Assembly: GCA_963969395.1 (NCBI GenBank)
Contig: OZ017802.1
Span: 5,892,501 to 5,956,500, forward strand
DNA: 64,000 nucleotides
Source: Pseudoscleropodium purum
Lineage: Eukaryota > Streptophyta > Bryopsida > Hypnales > Brachytheciaceae
Reading direction: 5' to 3'
The notes beneath the pieces were generated by a model. That model was not told where the DNA came from. It did not search any database and worked only from the letters and a program-made list of their open reading frames with translations. This document shows, piece by piece, positions 21,765-34,029 of this stretch; position 1 is the first letter of the stretch, and each line of letters begins with the position of its first letter. A program made the translations under genes and the position numbers.

Positions 21765-22985
21765 ACTACCAACAATAGAATTAAGCATTGTTTGACTTAG
21801 AAGGAAGAATACTATAGCAAATGAAATGTTTGAGGCCTTAAGAAAACCAAGGTCTCCAATGGATTGTATTGATTTTTTTGTGTTTATATCCATTCCTATG
21901 TTTGTGCCTATACTATTACTGTAACCTACTTATTCTAAATTCCAACCTAAAAGTATGTGTTTGCATTCCTAAATCTACTTGATACCATGTCACCCCTCAT
22001 ATCCCAACCTACAAAAACCTCTTGTATAGGAACTTGATGCCTAGCCTTGTGATTGTGCTTGTCTTTGCATCTTTGCTTATAGTAGCCTATACACCATCCA
22101 TGCCAAATTCAAACCCACAAAAACATATTGTATTTATGCCTATGCTTCTACACCTACTCTATTATGCCCCCTACTTAAATTCCAACCTACAAAAACTTCT
22201 TTCAAAATGAATTGACACCTTTAGGTTTGTGCTCTAACTCAACATCCCTAACTCAACTAGTCCTTATATCCCCACCTTTAGATGGTTGCAGTAAAGACCA
22301 ATTGGTTTCTGTAGCATTTTGTCAAAACTGCAATTTTTTTGTGTGGTACTATAAAATACAATTTCAGAAAATGAAAATCAAGTGTGCAAAACTTATGTGT
22401 CTTTATAGGCTTAGGCACAAAATTGTAGTTTCTAAATTTAGTATTACAATACAAAACAATCCTAATTATTGATCTGAAAAATCGACAACTAAAAGTATTG
22501 CTGTGAATACTATGACTATTTGCAAGTACTAAAACAATACTACTTGAGAAAAAAACAATTTATCATAGATTATAGATACAATGAGGTTTAAATTAATAAT
22601 AATTATCAAATTATGAAACAAGAAAACAAAAAATTGAAAATTTGTGAGTACTTGAAGGGGATTAGAATTCAAAAGAAAATCCAGTCAAAACCATCTTCAA
22701 TTATCATAAATGGACGTGCAAGGGAAACCTATTTGTGCAAATATGGAGGCCATAAAATAATATATTTCTAGATTCCCTTTGGTAGACACACGTCATCCTA
22801 TAGTGAATATAGACCACAAAAATTTCAACTTTAGATCATAAATTTTGGATGTTCCCGAGTACTATCCCCTAAACCTCAAAATTTGACAAATTAGCAAAAT
22901 TAATATATAAACGTAATATGATTTTTTCTTTAATTTCTAAAAAGCAAAAGAAATGATTGCAATCAAGTTAGCCATCCCAATAAAA
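21765..22985. other. AT-rich flank of the retrotransposon
   Basis: No supportable gene. Around 21,930-22,200 an imperfect motif (attccaacctacaaaaac) recurs three or four times at irregular spacing. The two ORFs at 22,022-22,472 show no family features. Confidence 0.4.
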
Positions 22986-23610
22986 ATTTCAAGTTTACCG
23001 AGTTGCACTGTACCATCTACATCTTCAGATCAGTGTGTCTGGGCACCCTTCGTTTCCATTCAGAAGCATTGCAGCATCGGAGCATTTCTGCTACTTACAG
23101 ACCAAGGAGTGTGAGATCCAGCATCTCTACCGATTCTTGCAACTCGTGCTTTTGTGCGTTTCCCAAGGGCGGATCGCTGCTTTCATTGTCACTGATGACC
23201 TGAGCTTAATACCGGCGTTTCCATTGTTAATTTGCAGCTCTTCCTTGTTTACAATTTCCTGTGCAAGAGCTTGAGCTACTTAGAAATGGCCCGCACATCT
23301 GCTTGTCTTCCCTGCGACAGCACCTCCTTCACCATCATGTGAGTCATTCCCAAAGCAAGATTTCTAGTTTGTTCTTAACGACCAAAGCTGGTGTTTGCAA
23401 CTCCTACCTAGCTGCTTGCATTGTGTATCAGTTTCCAATGGCAGAATCTCCATCGATCAGGCATGTCATTAGCTAGTGAGAAACTTGCGATATTCGTGCT
23501 TTCTTGCTAGCTTATCGGTCCCCAGCACTTGTTTTCAAGACTGTTTGCAACTGTAGCTTACCCTGTTTGCGAAAGCATGTTTCAGAAATTCTGTCGCAGC
23601 AGGAGCGCCA

Positions 23611-24033
23611 ATGCCGATATACATGACTGGGTCGGCGATAGCTGACTATATCACATGGCTGGACTCCGAGCCCAAGTGCAAGTCGCATCTGGCGAGGTGC
23701 CTGGCGCACATGTACGACTACCAGGAGGAACCTGGCGCCGCGCCACTTCCGAACTTCAACGAGTTTCTGATTGCCTTGGCTCGCCCGCGCTGGAAATGGA
23801 CGCCCCAGGCAAGCACTCTCTACCGCCGCGTCGGCCGCATCATTCACGTCCTTCACCGCTCAGGTCCCGTGCAAGTGACACGACGTGAGATCATGCAGAG
23901 GCGGCGAGCGTCACTCCGGCGTCGTAACAGTAACCGCCCAATCGCAAAATTTGGGAGAGAGGCTTCCGAAGCAGCGGTGTCAACGACTGAAGGCTCGGTG
24001 CGCTGCTGCGACGAAGGGTCCCAAGTGAGTTAG
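23611..24033 (+). CDS. Unknown 140-residue basic protein in a GC-richer island
   Basis: Starts at ATG 23,611 (alternative ATG 23,623). The island 22,990-24,900 is visibly GC-richer than its surroundings, as expected for a gene in this genome. The first half is acidic to neutral and contains three Cys/His-bearing segments (SEPKCKSHLARCLAHMYDYQ) and aromatic PRWKWTP. The second half is strongly basic (REIMQRRRASLRRR), perhaps a nucleic-acid-binding or nuclear-localising tail. I do not recognise the family. No promoter is certain; upstream DNA at 23,003-23,476 has GC-rich open stretches in several frames that could be exons or decay. It could equally be one exon of a larger gene or a decayed gene. 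Confidence 0.35.
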   Translation: MPIYMTGSAIADYITWLDSEPKCKSHLARCLAHMYDYQEEPGAAPLPNFNEFLIALARPRWKWTPQASTLYRRVGRIIHVLHRSGPVQVTRREIMQRRRASLRRRNSNRPIAKFGREASEAAVSTTEGSVRCCDEGSQVS

Positions 24034-24535
24034 TGCGAGGGTATTCACATGGAAGGGGGTGATACGCGATAGTTGGGAGAGTTGATTTGGCAATTTTGTG
24101 TTTCAATGTCATGTCGTTCAAAGTAGTCCCTCGTCCTCCAAACATTGGTGATCAGAAGAGTTGTATTCACCGCGAGCTTGTGAGGTTGGATTTGTGGAAC
24201 TCTGAATTTTGAATGCCAGATCAAACAGAACCCAGCTTGTATCCGTTTTGTGAGAACTTGATGACTCTTTTGGCTTGTTTCGCTTAAGAATGCATGGTTA
24301 TTATGCTCTGCGTTTCGAAACTCAATAACACTCTGGTATTTCTAATATCTTAACCGGCAACTTTTACAAACAAAGAGAGTGCTTTGGCAAATGGAGTTTA
24401 GTAGTAACTGATGGAGAGGCTGTGGAAACATATTCAACGGACATGCATGATATGCAACCTTGTGCATTTGCAGGTTCTAGTCACTCGTGTTTGCCAAATT
24501 AAATACATGTGACCACTTCACTGTTCGGTAGTCCT

Positions 24536-24735
24536 AGCTGCTCACTAGCGCCTGGTTTGCCTGAGACTTGCTGTGGCTATGGCTTCTGTGAAGAAGCTCA
24601 TCCATGTTTGCAGCTAGTTCTCTGTGAATCCTTCGCAAAGTGCGTCGTACTTAATTTGTGACGACGACTTCAGGCCATCACTTAGCTGTTCCAATGTCGT
24701 CCTTTCCTACTGAAACGTCCATTTCGTTCAGCATG
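24536..24735 (-). pseudogene. Possible broken coding fragment, helical
   Basis: On the minus strand two frames give protein-like sequence in succession: LEQLSDGLKSSSQIKYDAL, then, after a frame change, RRIHRELAANMDELLHRSHS. Both look like amphipathic helices. The split by a frame change and an in-frame stop suggests a decayed exon of an unknown protein. Weak evidence. Confidence 0.2.
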
Positions 24736-24899
24736 CAGATATTCGAGACTTTAGCAATATGTGAATTATGAATGTCTTAATTTCAAACAGTGACCCAGAA
24801 TTGCACCAATGGATCCATCGAAATGGACGATTTTCGCAGCTACTGCCGTGAGGTTGCAGTCACTGCACAGTACGTTTAAATACTCATTGCAAAGTGCAG

Positions 24900-25514
24900 T
24901 ACCATGGATCGCTACAATCTAGTAAGAGTCCAAGATTATCAATGCTATCAACTAGTTCTAAAATGACTAAACGACAAAATTTGAAAAATATTGTGTTTCC
25001 ACCTTTCATTTTATTTTCTTTATTACATTTGCACTTTTATTACACCAACATTTTGCTAAAAGTGTATGGGGTCTAGCATACATTCACCTAAATTTTAGAT
25101 GTTAATCTTGAAAACAATATAGACTATAGGATGTTAATACAAAACTTACAATCAAGGCATATAAACATGAGGGACACATTGGAGTTGACTTAAAGACTAT
25201 TTTAGCCAAAAAGAGTCATATGCATAGTAGGTTTAGGCAATTCGGGCATTATTCACTCAATATTTATAATTTCTATTATTTTTGGATTTTTAATGTATTC
25301 ACTTATAGGATTTGGAATTATTTTAGGTAAAATTCTCTATTTGGACCAAATCCTAGAATAGCATATGAAATACCTAGTTTGATTTAACACTCTTTATTGG
25401 GCTTTTTTGCATGATAAACTCACATAAAATTGTAAAAACGAAAAATAAAATAAAAAAAAATACTATGAGTTCCAAGTGACAAATGAGAAGCTTACATCTC
25501 AATTTCTTTGGCAC
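24900..25514. other. AT-rich intergenic DNA
   Basis: No gene or clear repeat seen. Confidence 0.4.
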
Positions 25515-26250
25515 ATGGTCAAACTTTAGTTTATAGAAGTTTGCATTTGAATGGGCAAGATGATAATAGGATGAATATACAAGTTATATATTAATGTTGT
25601 TGAGGTAATAAGTTACAATCATCACTATAAATGGCTTTCTTTGGCACTTTCATTATTATATGGCACAATGGAATTGGAAAGAGAAAAAGTAGGTGAGAGA
25701 CATTGCCCTATCCTTCTCATTGTCTTTGAAAAAGTTGTAGATGCTCAAAATTAAGAGTGAAGATTTTGTTTGGACTTTGGAGAAGAAGGTTCTTAATTGA
25801 GTGCACCTTTTGTTCACATATTGTATCATATAGGTGTGTTTTTCAAGGTCAATCATATCTTTAGAGTTTAGATATTACTATTGATTTTCTACTAGTATCC
25901 TTTAGCCTATTAGTATTGAAAATCAATAGTATAGGCTAAGGGATACTAGTAGAATTTTTTTAATTAGAGCACATAGATATAAGAGACTCTATAGATATTA
26001 TATATAAGGATTAGGAAATGACCATCTTAATTGAAAATACAAATACGTTGATATCAAAAGTAAAGTGGTTTAATGATGTGAACATATCATTTACTTGACC
26101 AGCTAATGTAGAAGCTACATAATATTAAAGCCGAAGACCTTAATTGTATGGACAACAATGATTGACATTTGTGGTAGAAATTAGCCTATACAAATGAAAT
26201 CCTATAGATAAAGAAATCTTTCAATCATTCACTCATAGAGTTTCTAAGTA
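25515..26250 (+). repeat. Dispersed block repeat, copy c
   Basis: Matches the repeat at 7724-8500 in order, including the piece that overlaps the start of the BAH blocks (25,970-26,100). A short foldback interrupts it at 25,886-25,956. Confidence 0.5.
25886..25956. repeat. Foldback (inverted repeat), about 30-bp arms
   Basis: Left arm core ttctactagtatcc.ttagcctat and right arm its reverse complement, with one mismatch, one indel and a short loop. Possibly the remnant of a small MITE. Confidence 0.75.
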
Positions 26251-27440
26251 CTAAGGCCCATAATTAAATATTCAAACTACCTAATTTTAAATGTCTATTT
26301 TTTGTAAACCTTATACCCATATCTACACACACATATACACACACATATATGTATGATAATTCCTATTTTTGAACCTTTAAATTGGTATTAGTGTAACTCA
26401 TGCTATTGCCATGATCAAAAAAAGAAAAATTAATTTTTTAATTTTTTTAATTCAAAAAAACTTTGAAATTCTATAATTTTCACATCATAGTTTCAAATAT
26501 CACAAAACAAAGCCTTTGCACTCTTCCTCACTGAGAGCTTTCCAATAATATCAAAAATGCAATTGAATAATACACGATTTGAGAGATCTAAATGTAACAA
26601 ACAAAACATACAAAACAAACAAAACAAATAGCCTCTTTTAAAGTATGGACTAGGGTGCTTTGTGCCATTGCCACAACCAAAATAAAAATAAGAGTAATCT
26701 TTTCATTTTTTTATCCATTAAAACTTTGAAATTTAATAATTTGGATCCACAATGACCTTAAACTTCCCTAAGTGATGAGTAGGTGATAGGGACTTCCAAT
26801 GGAATCCATGAAGTTCCCGGTTCAACTCCCTATACTAATGTTGCTTGTGTGGGGCTCTTCGTGTTGACGCACAAGGAAAAGGATTGTCCTTCCATTTCTT
26901 CTTGACGAAGAGGTCTATAAATTGTTATGGTAGAGTGTTTGTCTTAATTGCATCCCTAGAAGGTCACAAAATTGGCATAAATAAAGAGCCTTATCCATAA
27001 AGGATTGTAAAGACTTTGTCTTGAGAAGTTTGAACATACAATGCAAAAGTTATGAATTGTAAAGCTTTTGAGCAATATCAAGAACACCATTGGATGCCTC
27101 ATGGTTTGTTAGACCTCAACATATCAAATCAAATAAAACAAAATAAACAACCTAATTTAAGGGTATTGAAGTTAATAAATTTTTCAAAGTAAAGGACAAT
27201 AATTTAATTCTATTTTTAGATTTATAAAAACTTTGAAATTCAATAATATTTGCATTTTAAGTTGAAATGCCATGAAACAAAGTCTATGCATTTCTTTGAG
27301 CAAAGAGCTTTCGAGCGGCACCAAGAACGTTGTTGGGCATCTCTTGGTTTGTTAGAATGATCTCAATGTATTAAATTAAATAAACAAAACAAACACTTTA
27401 ATTGAAGAGTATTGTTTGATATGAATCACTTGCCATTTTC
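26251..27440 (+). repeat. Decayed tandem repeats in AT-rich DNA
   Basis: Three related segments (about 26,440-26,660, 27,040-27,180 and 27,220-27,420) share the order: aaaactttgaaattcaataat, a segment with caaagcctttgca, gagagctttc, then a run of aaacaaaacaaac. They are diverged and non-coding. A cacacatata simple repeat lies at 26,325-26,355. Confidence 0.5.
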
Positions 27441-27484
27441 TTGTAGTACATTAGCATACATAATCCTTAATTTTTATTTCAAAA

Positions 27485-27555
27485 ATTATAAATATGTATG
27501 TATATATATACATACATACATATATGTATATGTGTATATGTGTATATTTGTAAGA
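27485..27555. repeat. ATAC/TATG microsatellite
   Basis: Alternating purine-pyrimidine simple repeat (tatgtatgtatata...catacatacata...tatgtgtata). The minus-strand ORF through it is a by-product. Confidence 0.8.
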
Positions 27556-29540
27556 TATTATTTCTAGGCAAGGCATTGATATAGTATAAATAGTTTCTAA
27601 AGTGTATGTTCTATTGATAATTATGTTCAATAAACAAATCAAACCTAAGTAAACAACCCTACTTTGATTATTTTGGAAAATAATGTTGAATTATTCAAAA
27701 TGTATACCACAAATCCACAATAACTTACTAAAATAACAATTCACCAAATAAATAACATGATGGATATCTCAATATAAAATTGAAAACTAAACTAATAGAT
27801 ATTAAAACCAATATGAGGATTTATCCTATTGTTATAAGTGACACTAATTTACCTGGATCATAATATTTTTAGTTATTATAGGTTAAAATATTCTTGTAAT
27901 GCACTACTTTCTACAAAAATTCATTTTTTAAAGGTGACACTTAAGTATTATGAAGTAATCTCATAAGACATAAATTCAAATCTTAAATCTAAAAAATCTA
28001 AGTCTTAAAATGGTTTTAGGATTCCTTGACTTCATTTTTTTATCACATGATCCATACTTTGAAAGTTTCATAAAGTCAAATATATTTATTTTGAACGATA
28101 TAAAGATAAATTTTTATAAAGTTAACTTCAAGATCCTTTAATTATTTTTCTAATTTTTCATATTTTGGAATTTTGGTAAAAAGACACTTCTACAACTATG
28201 ATGAAGATTGTACAATTTTATCAAAATATCCAAAAGAATTCTAGAGCTTGACAAAAAAATTTCCATAAAATATATATTGTTTTTGGTCCTATACCATTCA
28301 ACTTTTAAAAGTTATGAATTGTAATTGAAATAATAAATCATGCTTGGAAAGTATTTATAAACAACTAGATGGCTACATATTATTAGTTGTATATATAGAA
28401 GGTCCTTTTAACTTGAAAGTGAACCATGCATGAATGTTCTTCCTAAGGAAGAGGTGGCATAAGTCCATAGCTTATATGAAAGATGATTCCACCATGCTTT
28501 GAGCCTATCTTCTTGAGTCTTTAATCCTAAGTAGACAATTGAAATCTTGGGAGAGCTACCCAAACTTAAATTTCAAAATCTTTCTTAAATGGACATCATA
28601 TAGCATTGTAGCTTGTTCAAATGACCAATGAATGATGATTGGACTTAGACTCTCCTTAAAGCTACTATTCAAAAACTTTATCAAACTTTCCTATGCAAAA
28701 ACTATGGGTATAAATTGTGATTCAAAACTCGACTTAGATTGATAGATGATTAGATGCATCTTTTGAAGACAATTAGAAGAATATTTACTTAGGAAGTTTA
28801 CATGATGTAGTTGAGAATCAATGATGCTAGTACATGAGTGCAAAGACATGAGTCTACAAGCCTTGAACCTAGTTGTATATCGGTATGTATCTAAAACTAT
28901 TTGAAGGTATTTATAACACATGTATCTATTACATAGGTATACTAAAATATGAAAATAATTTATAACATGGGACCTATAATGTAGACACATGTAACAATAG
29001 AATATGTCTATAATATACACTCTTAGGGTGACAATTGGACTTATAGATTCTTTGCTCATATGCTAGCACTCCCTGTTGGTATTGCCTATGGAGGAGTTTC
29101 CTTGAAGGTTCTCTAAAAACCCACCTTTAGAGATTGGGTACATGGACGATTTAAACTAGGTTAATACTTAACATTATTTTGGAGGTTCACATACACAATT
29201 CTAAATTGTTCTATATATATTAGAACCTCTTTCAAGTAATAATATCTTCAAGGTAGTATTCATTGCCCAATTCTAGCTTGCATGCAAATACACAAAAATC
29301 ATTAATACAATGACTTCTAATGTAATAATCTCTCTAATGTTTCTATCCAACTTTAGTCTTATTACTTGAGAGAGGTTCTACTATTAATACTCTTTGGATT
29401 CTTTAGATTGCTCCATACAAATTCCTCATATTTCAAATGAATCTAACTATTGTAATCTCTTGCATAGCGAAGATTGATAACTTGGCAATTAATAATTATT
29501 TCTAAATGTTCATCTGATATAATTTATAATGATAACTTAA
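27556..29540. other. AT-rich intergenic DNA
   Basis: No gene seen. The 122-codon minus-strand ORF at 28,691-29,059 is composed of low-complexity AT-rich codons and has no recognisable domain. Confidence 0.4.
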
Positions 29541-29587
29541 TTTTAATCGTGTTCCCCTACGTACTGTATTTTTACATTTATACATAA

Positions 29588-31669
29588 TACAGCCAAAGCT
29601 AGTAAGAGTGTGAAACTGGAAAGGGTGTAAGGCCGGCTGGGTAACAAAAATATTGGTCGTCCATCGGTATCAGAGATGAGTAACATGACCGTCGCAACTG
29701 GCCTGCGTTCAAGATCAACATGTCCGGTGAGGAGCGCATTCAAAGGGAATGTGATGTGAGCTTGTTTTCCGTTCAATCCGTTCTGTGTGTGGCCGTCTGT
29801 CATGTGCGGATCATATATTGCCCGTCATTTTCATCTGAACGTGTAAGAGATTATAATCTGGTACTAAGCAGAACCAGTCCAGCAGTCATCCTTGTGAAGA
29901 AGGGACAACCGGTGACGGTACGATGGGAAATTAATTTGGAATTAACTTCGTAAGTTTTTGTAACTTGGAAAAAGATAATTGAAAGGACAGTGACACGCAC
30001 AGCAAGAATAACTACGTTATGGATTTGTTATCTCCAGTCTTCGCTTGAGTCCAACCAAAAATCACATACTGTACGTGAGAAGATCGATGACGATATTACT
30101 ACGGAAGTATCTTTCCATTAGCATGGTTTATATGCAGCACCTCCTTCGCTCCTCGAGTACTTCTGTTTGGAGCAGTGACAGGATTTGAGCGCCTCTGCCT
30201 CTGAACCGGAACCGGGATTCCAAGGCATGCCCTATGAAGACGAAACGATCTTTGCATTACGATCCCTCGCTGCTGAAGGTGATACACGTCTCACTCGTGT
30301 TTTTGTCGCGTCTCTTAGACCACAGCACTTCGAACGGCGAGAGCCGACCTCGCTATTTTGAAAAGGAAAATAATTCGTAGGACAGATTTTGATGCTTGCT
30401 CTATCAAAGGAATTGCGTGCATCCGGTAGCTTCAAGTGTCTGAGTTTGGCATTCGCTCTTTGGTCAAATATTTCATTCCTCCAGGAAGAGATCATTTTCT
30501 GGGTGTGTCGTCTTCTTTCATAATCTAATTCAAGCAGAACCAATTCTTCATTTCTTCCGTTTGTTAATCATTTCGTGCATGCTAACTGCTTCTTATCCAA
30601 GGGGTGGGCTTGCCTACAGAAAGACAGTTTCTAGTGTAAGCTGAATGCTACGCTCAATTATTTCTGGAGGAGTTTTGCTTCCCGTTTTTGAGCTGATACA
30701 CATAAACGCTGTGTCGCCACTTTCTTTTGCTCTATGCAATCTTGATCGAGTGCAGGTTGATGTTTATTACAAGAGTCGACCTCAGTCGCTGTTTCACGTC
30801 TGAAGATGATTAAGCTTGTGTACAAATTCAACCTTCATCTTGGAAGCGATTGTTAGTATCTGGCTACAAGCAATTGCTTTTCATTAAAGACACGCACGAA
30901 CTTAAAAATCTGGTGAACTGAGTGTTGTGGACTTGAGGTACGTACTTGTTGAAGTTCCTGTGGAAGTTCCATTTGGAGGTCAGAAATCTTTGAATGTGAA
31001 GTATAGATTCCATTGGTTTGTGAGTGCTTTCCTTCCGGTAGGACTCCTTGACATTGCGCCATTACATTTCGCTCATTCTTACCAAGGCCGGATCAAGCAC
31101 GTGCTCGTCTTCGTCTCCACCAAGTAGAAGACTCACTACAACCACTATAAGAGAATGTAGAGTTTGCAATACTTTTTGTAATAGTTTTGCAATGCCCATA
31201 TATTTTGTTTCAATGACTTTGCAATGGTCTAATATGAAGTATTGTATTAATGTGTTTGCAATGGTTTAGCAACAATTTAGAAATATAATAGCATGGATTC
31301 AATGCTCAATACCTTTACATTGAATCCATGCTATTATATTTCTAAACTGTTGCAATTTCTAAACCATTGCAAACACAGTGCAATAGACCATTGCAAAGTC
31401 ATTGAAACAAAATTTATGGGCATTGCAAAACCATTGTAAAAAGTATTACAAACTCCACATTCTCTTATAGTGCTAATCCGCACAAACTATTTCAATGATT
31501 CTCTGCCCTTTCACAACGTACTTACAGTGCTGAACTGGACTAATCTGCACAGATCATTGATTAATTATATTCTTATGAAATGTGCATGCATCAAGCTTAA
31601 CATTTGTTGGGTACAAATTCAGGTTACTTGACCCCTGGTCGACAAATCTGGCTCCGAGGATTTCACACC
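29588..31669 (+). repeat. FPF1-unit upstream region, copy 3 (most complete)
   Basis: Full upstream unit of about 2.1 kb in plus orientation, ending in the conserved leader before the FPF1 start. It matches copies at 140, 40,955 and 46,493. It is interrupted at 31,135-31,472 by a foldback MITE. Short ORFs (for example 29,720-29,953) lose frame in the other copies. Confidence 0.7.
31135..31472. mobile_element. CACTA-type MITE rearranged into a full-length foldback
   Basis: Begins CACTACAACCACTATAAG and ends CTTATAGTG. The two halves are near-perfect reverse complements over about 160 bp each (31,144-31,306 and 31,311-31,472), meeting at a short centre flanked by gcatggattcaatg and its complement. 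Each half equals the first half of the MITEs at 2499 and 32,099, so the element is a head-to-head duplication of one end. The empty site is visible at about 51,583 (gactaatccgcacaaac). A transcript through it would form a long hairpin. Confidence 0.85.
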
Positions 31670-32005
31670 ATGGCTGGGGTGTGGACGTTTTATTCTGATG
31701 GCGTTTACTCTCTAGACGAAAATCCGATGTTGGAAACGTCAATTCCTGGGCCAGCAATGAGGCACAAGGTGCTGGTGCACAAAGCCAGCAACACCACCAT
31801 GACAAGCTACGAGGAGCTCAACAGCAAGCTCCAGTCGCTTGGTTGGTACCCGTACGCCCAGAACAAGGAGATGCGGCAATACCGGGGTGTCAACTGCGTC
31901 GATCTCATCACCTTGCCTGCACTTTTCTCCGACATCCGCACAACTCACATGTACGATGTGGTGGTGAAGACTTGGTCCGCTTTCGAGGTCCGGGATGTTA
32001 CTTAG
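31670..32005 (+). CDS. FPF1: FPF1-like protein, intact copy 2
   Basis: Encodes 111 residues, the typical FPF1 length. Same landmarks as the copy at 2045: MAGVWTFYSDGVYSLDENP, HKVLVHKASNTTMTSYEEL, LQSLGWYPYAQ, VDLITLP and the C-terminal HMYDVVVKTWSAFEVRDV before the stop. Start context caccATGGc is conserved. It is over 80% identical by eye to the 2045 copy and lacks that copy's C-terminal extension because its stop comes directly after EVRDVT. Frame fully open, so it may be functional. A foldback MITE lies about 200 bp upstream and a CACTA MITE about 95 bp downstream, so its promoter and 3' region differ from copy 1. Expression is unknown. Confidence 0.9.
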   Translation: MAGVWTFYSDGVYSLDENPMLETSIPGPAMRHKVLVHKASNTTMTSYEELNSKLQSLGWYPYAQNKEMRQYRGVNCVDLITLPALFSDIRTTHMYDVVVKTWSAFEVRDVT

Positions 32006-32700
32006 ATAGCTCAGTCTCGAGCTTGTGAGTTCAAGTGGCACGGGCATCCACAAATTTTGAAAAGGAAATGAGCCCAAGCTACTTAATTAATTAAGGAGCA
32101 CTACAAGAGAATGTAGAGTTTGCAATACTTTTTGCAATGGTTTTGCGATGCCCACAAATTTTGTTTCAATGACTTTGCAATGGTCTAATATGAAGCATTG
32201 CACTACATTTGCAATGGTTTAGAACTTACAAGAGTGTAGAAATATAATAGCATGGATTCAATGTCCAATACTTTTATATTGAATTAATCACAACTTAGCA
32301 ATGGTTTTGCAAGGCATTATTTCTTTTTAGAGATTCAAACTAAGTTCTGTTATACATTGTTTCATTGCATAACCATTGCAAACGCCTTGCTATTGTGTTG
32401 CAGTCACTGCTTTCTATTTATTGTAGTGGAGGGTCAGTGCTTGCAATAATTACAGTATGTCCCTGCATGTGCGTTAGAATTGGCATAATTTCTAATCTGG
32501 ATCTCTGGTAGAAGGATTCGGAAACACCTCCATTTCCGTCGGTTGATACTTCCAGGGAATTGAAATTTGTGTGTTTAATTCCTGCGTCTCCTGCTTTCCC
32601 CGATCGAGCATTCTCTTGTTGGAACGAGTACTCGTCTGCATGAATATGACATTCTCCAACTTCTGGTTGGGAACACCTTAAGCAGAAGATCAGCAACTTT
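32006..32700 (+). repeat. FPF1-unit 3' flank, copy 2 (contains a MITE)
   Basis: Standard 3' flank, split by the MITE at 32,099-32,428. After the MITE it continues with the segment containing gttagaattgg, then cctccatttcc, then gggaacacctt. Confidence 0.65.
32099..32428. mobile_element. CACTA-type MITE, copy 2
   Basis: 330 bp, starts CACTACAAGAGAATG, ends TTGTAGTG, flanked by the exact 3-bp duplication GAG (32,096-32,098 and 32,429-32,431), as expected for CACTA elements. Internal sequence is collinear with the copy at 2499. No coding capacity. Confidence 0.85.
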
Positions 32701-32716
32701 GATTAATCTGCTTGAG

Positions 32717-32970
32717 ATCATTTCACATTGGAAACCACGAGTGCATGATTGTGGTCACTTGATTTCTGTTTGTTGAAGTCACTTTGAATTTGGGTGGGTG
32801 GGTGTATGTCATGTAGTGATGCTGTTGATTTCCCTCTTCTTGAATGTCAGTCACTTTCAATGTCACATGGTGCAAATGGGAAGAGGGAGAGTGGTTGAGA
32901 GACATTGCTCATCTTTCTCACTGTCTTTGAGAGAACTGTAATATCCAAAAGACTTATGATCAAGACTTAA
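32717..32970 (+). repeat. Dispersed block repeat, copy d
   Basis: Directly follows the FPF1 3' flank, as in the block at 55,640-56,480, and shares the gagagacattgc and ctgtctttgagaga landmarks with the other copies. Confidence 0.5.
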
Positions 32971-34029
32971 GGCCGTTTCCCACCTGGCGTTTGCAAACAG
33001 CATGTGCTTAAGATAAAACTTCGGCATTAAAAAGAAATCATTTTTTTTTCCCAAGCAGTTCAGTTTCGGAACTGTAGAGATTGCTTCTTAATGAGGTGGA
33101 GTTCCCACATACTTGGTAACTTACTTTATTCAGCTGTTGCAGGAGACCTCACGTAAGTTACCCCCGCACATCCCATTACTGATTTTGATCTAATAACCAA
33201 AAATAATCAAAATTTGAATGATTTTGAAAATTAAAAATCCATCTTTCGTAATCTAAGGAATTGTAGTGAAATTACAAGAAATGGAAAAGATTTCACTACA
33301 ATTCAATGCCAACGCATGTGCTCCAGGGAATGTGTGGAGGGATTGTTTTTATAATGAAATTCATTGTCCATAGTGAATCTTCAAAGGATATGGGACAAAT
33401 TAGAAGATGAGAGCTTGAGTACTCATTGTCAAAATGCAGGAATTGCGTGCAGTGTAGAACTGCAAACCTCATGTAGGCATAGTAAAATAACTCTTTTCAA
33501 GAAACTTTGAACTAAAGAAAGTTGGTAAAGTAAACTAGTTTTCATCTCCAAAAATCCATTTGAGATTCCAAGACTCTAATAAAAAGTTTGAGACAGAATT
33601 CAAAGAGGGGTTGGAACAAATCTCTATAGTTTATTCCATATTAACTCCTAAATGCCCAAGGCTTTTTTTGAGCTTCTTGAGACTTTCACTAAATTGAACT
33701 AGAAACCAAAGTTTTGATAAGTTGTATTAGTTTTTTTTAATTGTATCCATACAAATTCAAACCAAATATGTTAAGTATCACATGAGAAAAGAGAAGTTAA
33801 CAATATAATCTATGAATTGAAAGATTGTAATATTTGATCATGAGGGTATTAAAACTATGACATCAAATTGAAGTCTTGCAATCCTCTTTTCACATGTCAA
33901 ATCTAAACAATTGGTCACCTAAAAAATATGAGGGTTAAAGGGCAAAATGTGCATAACTCCAATCAATTTACAACTTTTCAAAACCTCTTCTTTTATTTTC
34001 TTAAATGAATTTTTCATGTTCTTTTTACT
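32971..34029. other. Intergenic DNA with one shared repeat
   Basis: 33,300-33,620 matches 49,290-49,560, the flank and left arm of the foldback there. Otherwise no gene seen. The sequence separates the FPF1 flank from the BAH block, where the duplicate block at 56,480-56,965 has different filler. Confidence 0.5.

Noticed and set aside
27451..27642. Minus-strand ORF of repeated Ile/Tyr/Thr codons
   Set aside because: Translation of a microsatellite.
29720..29953. ORF in the FPF1 upstream unit, with similar DNA at 41,155 and 46,695
   Set aside because: The DNA is conserved but the reading frame shifts between copies, so it is not under coding selection.
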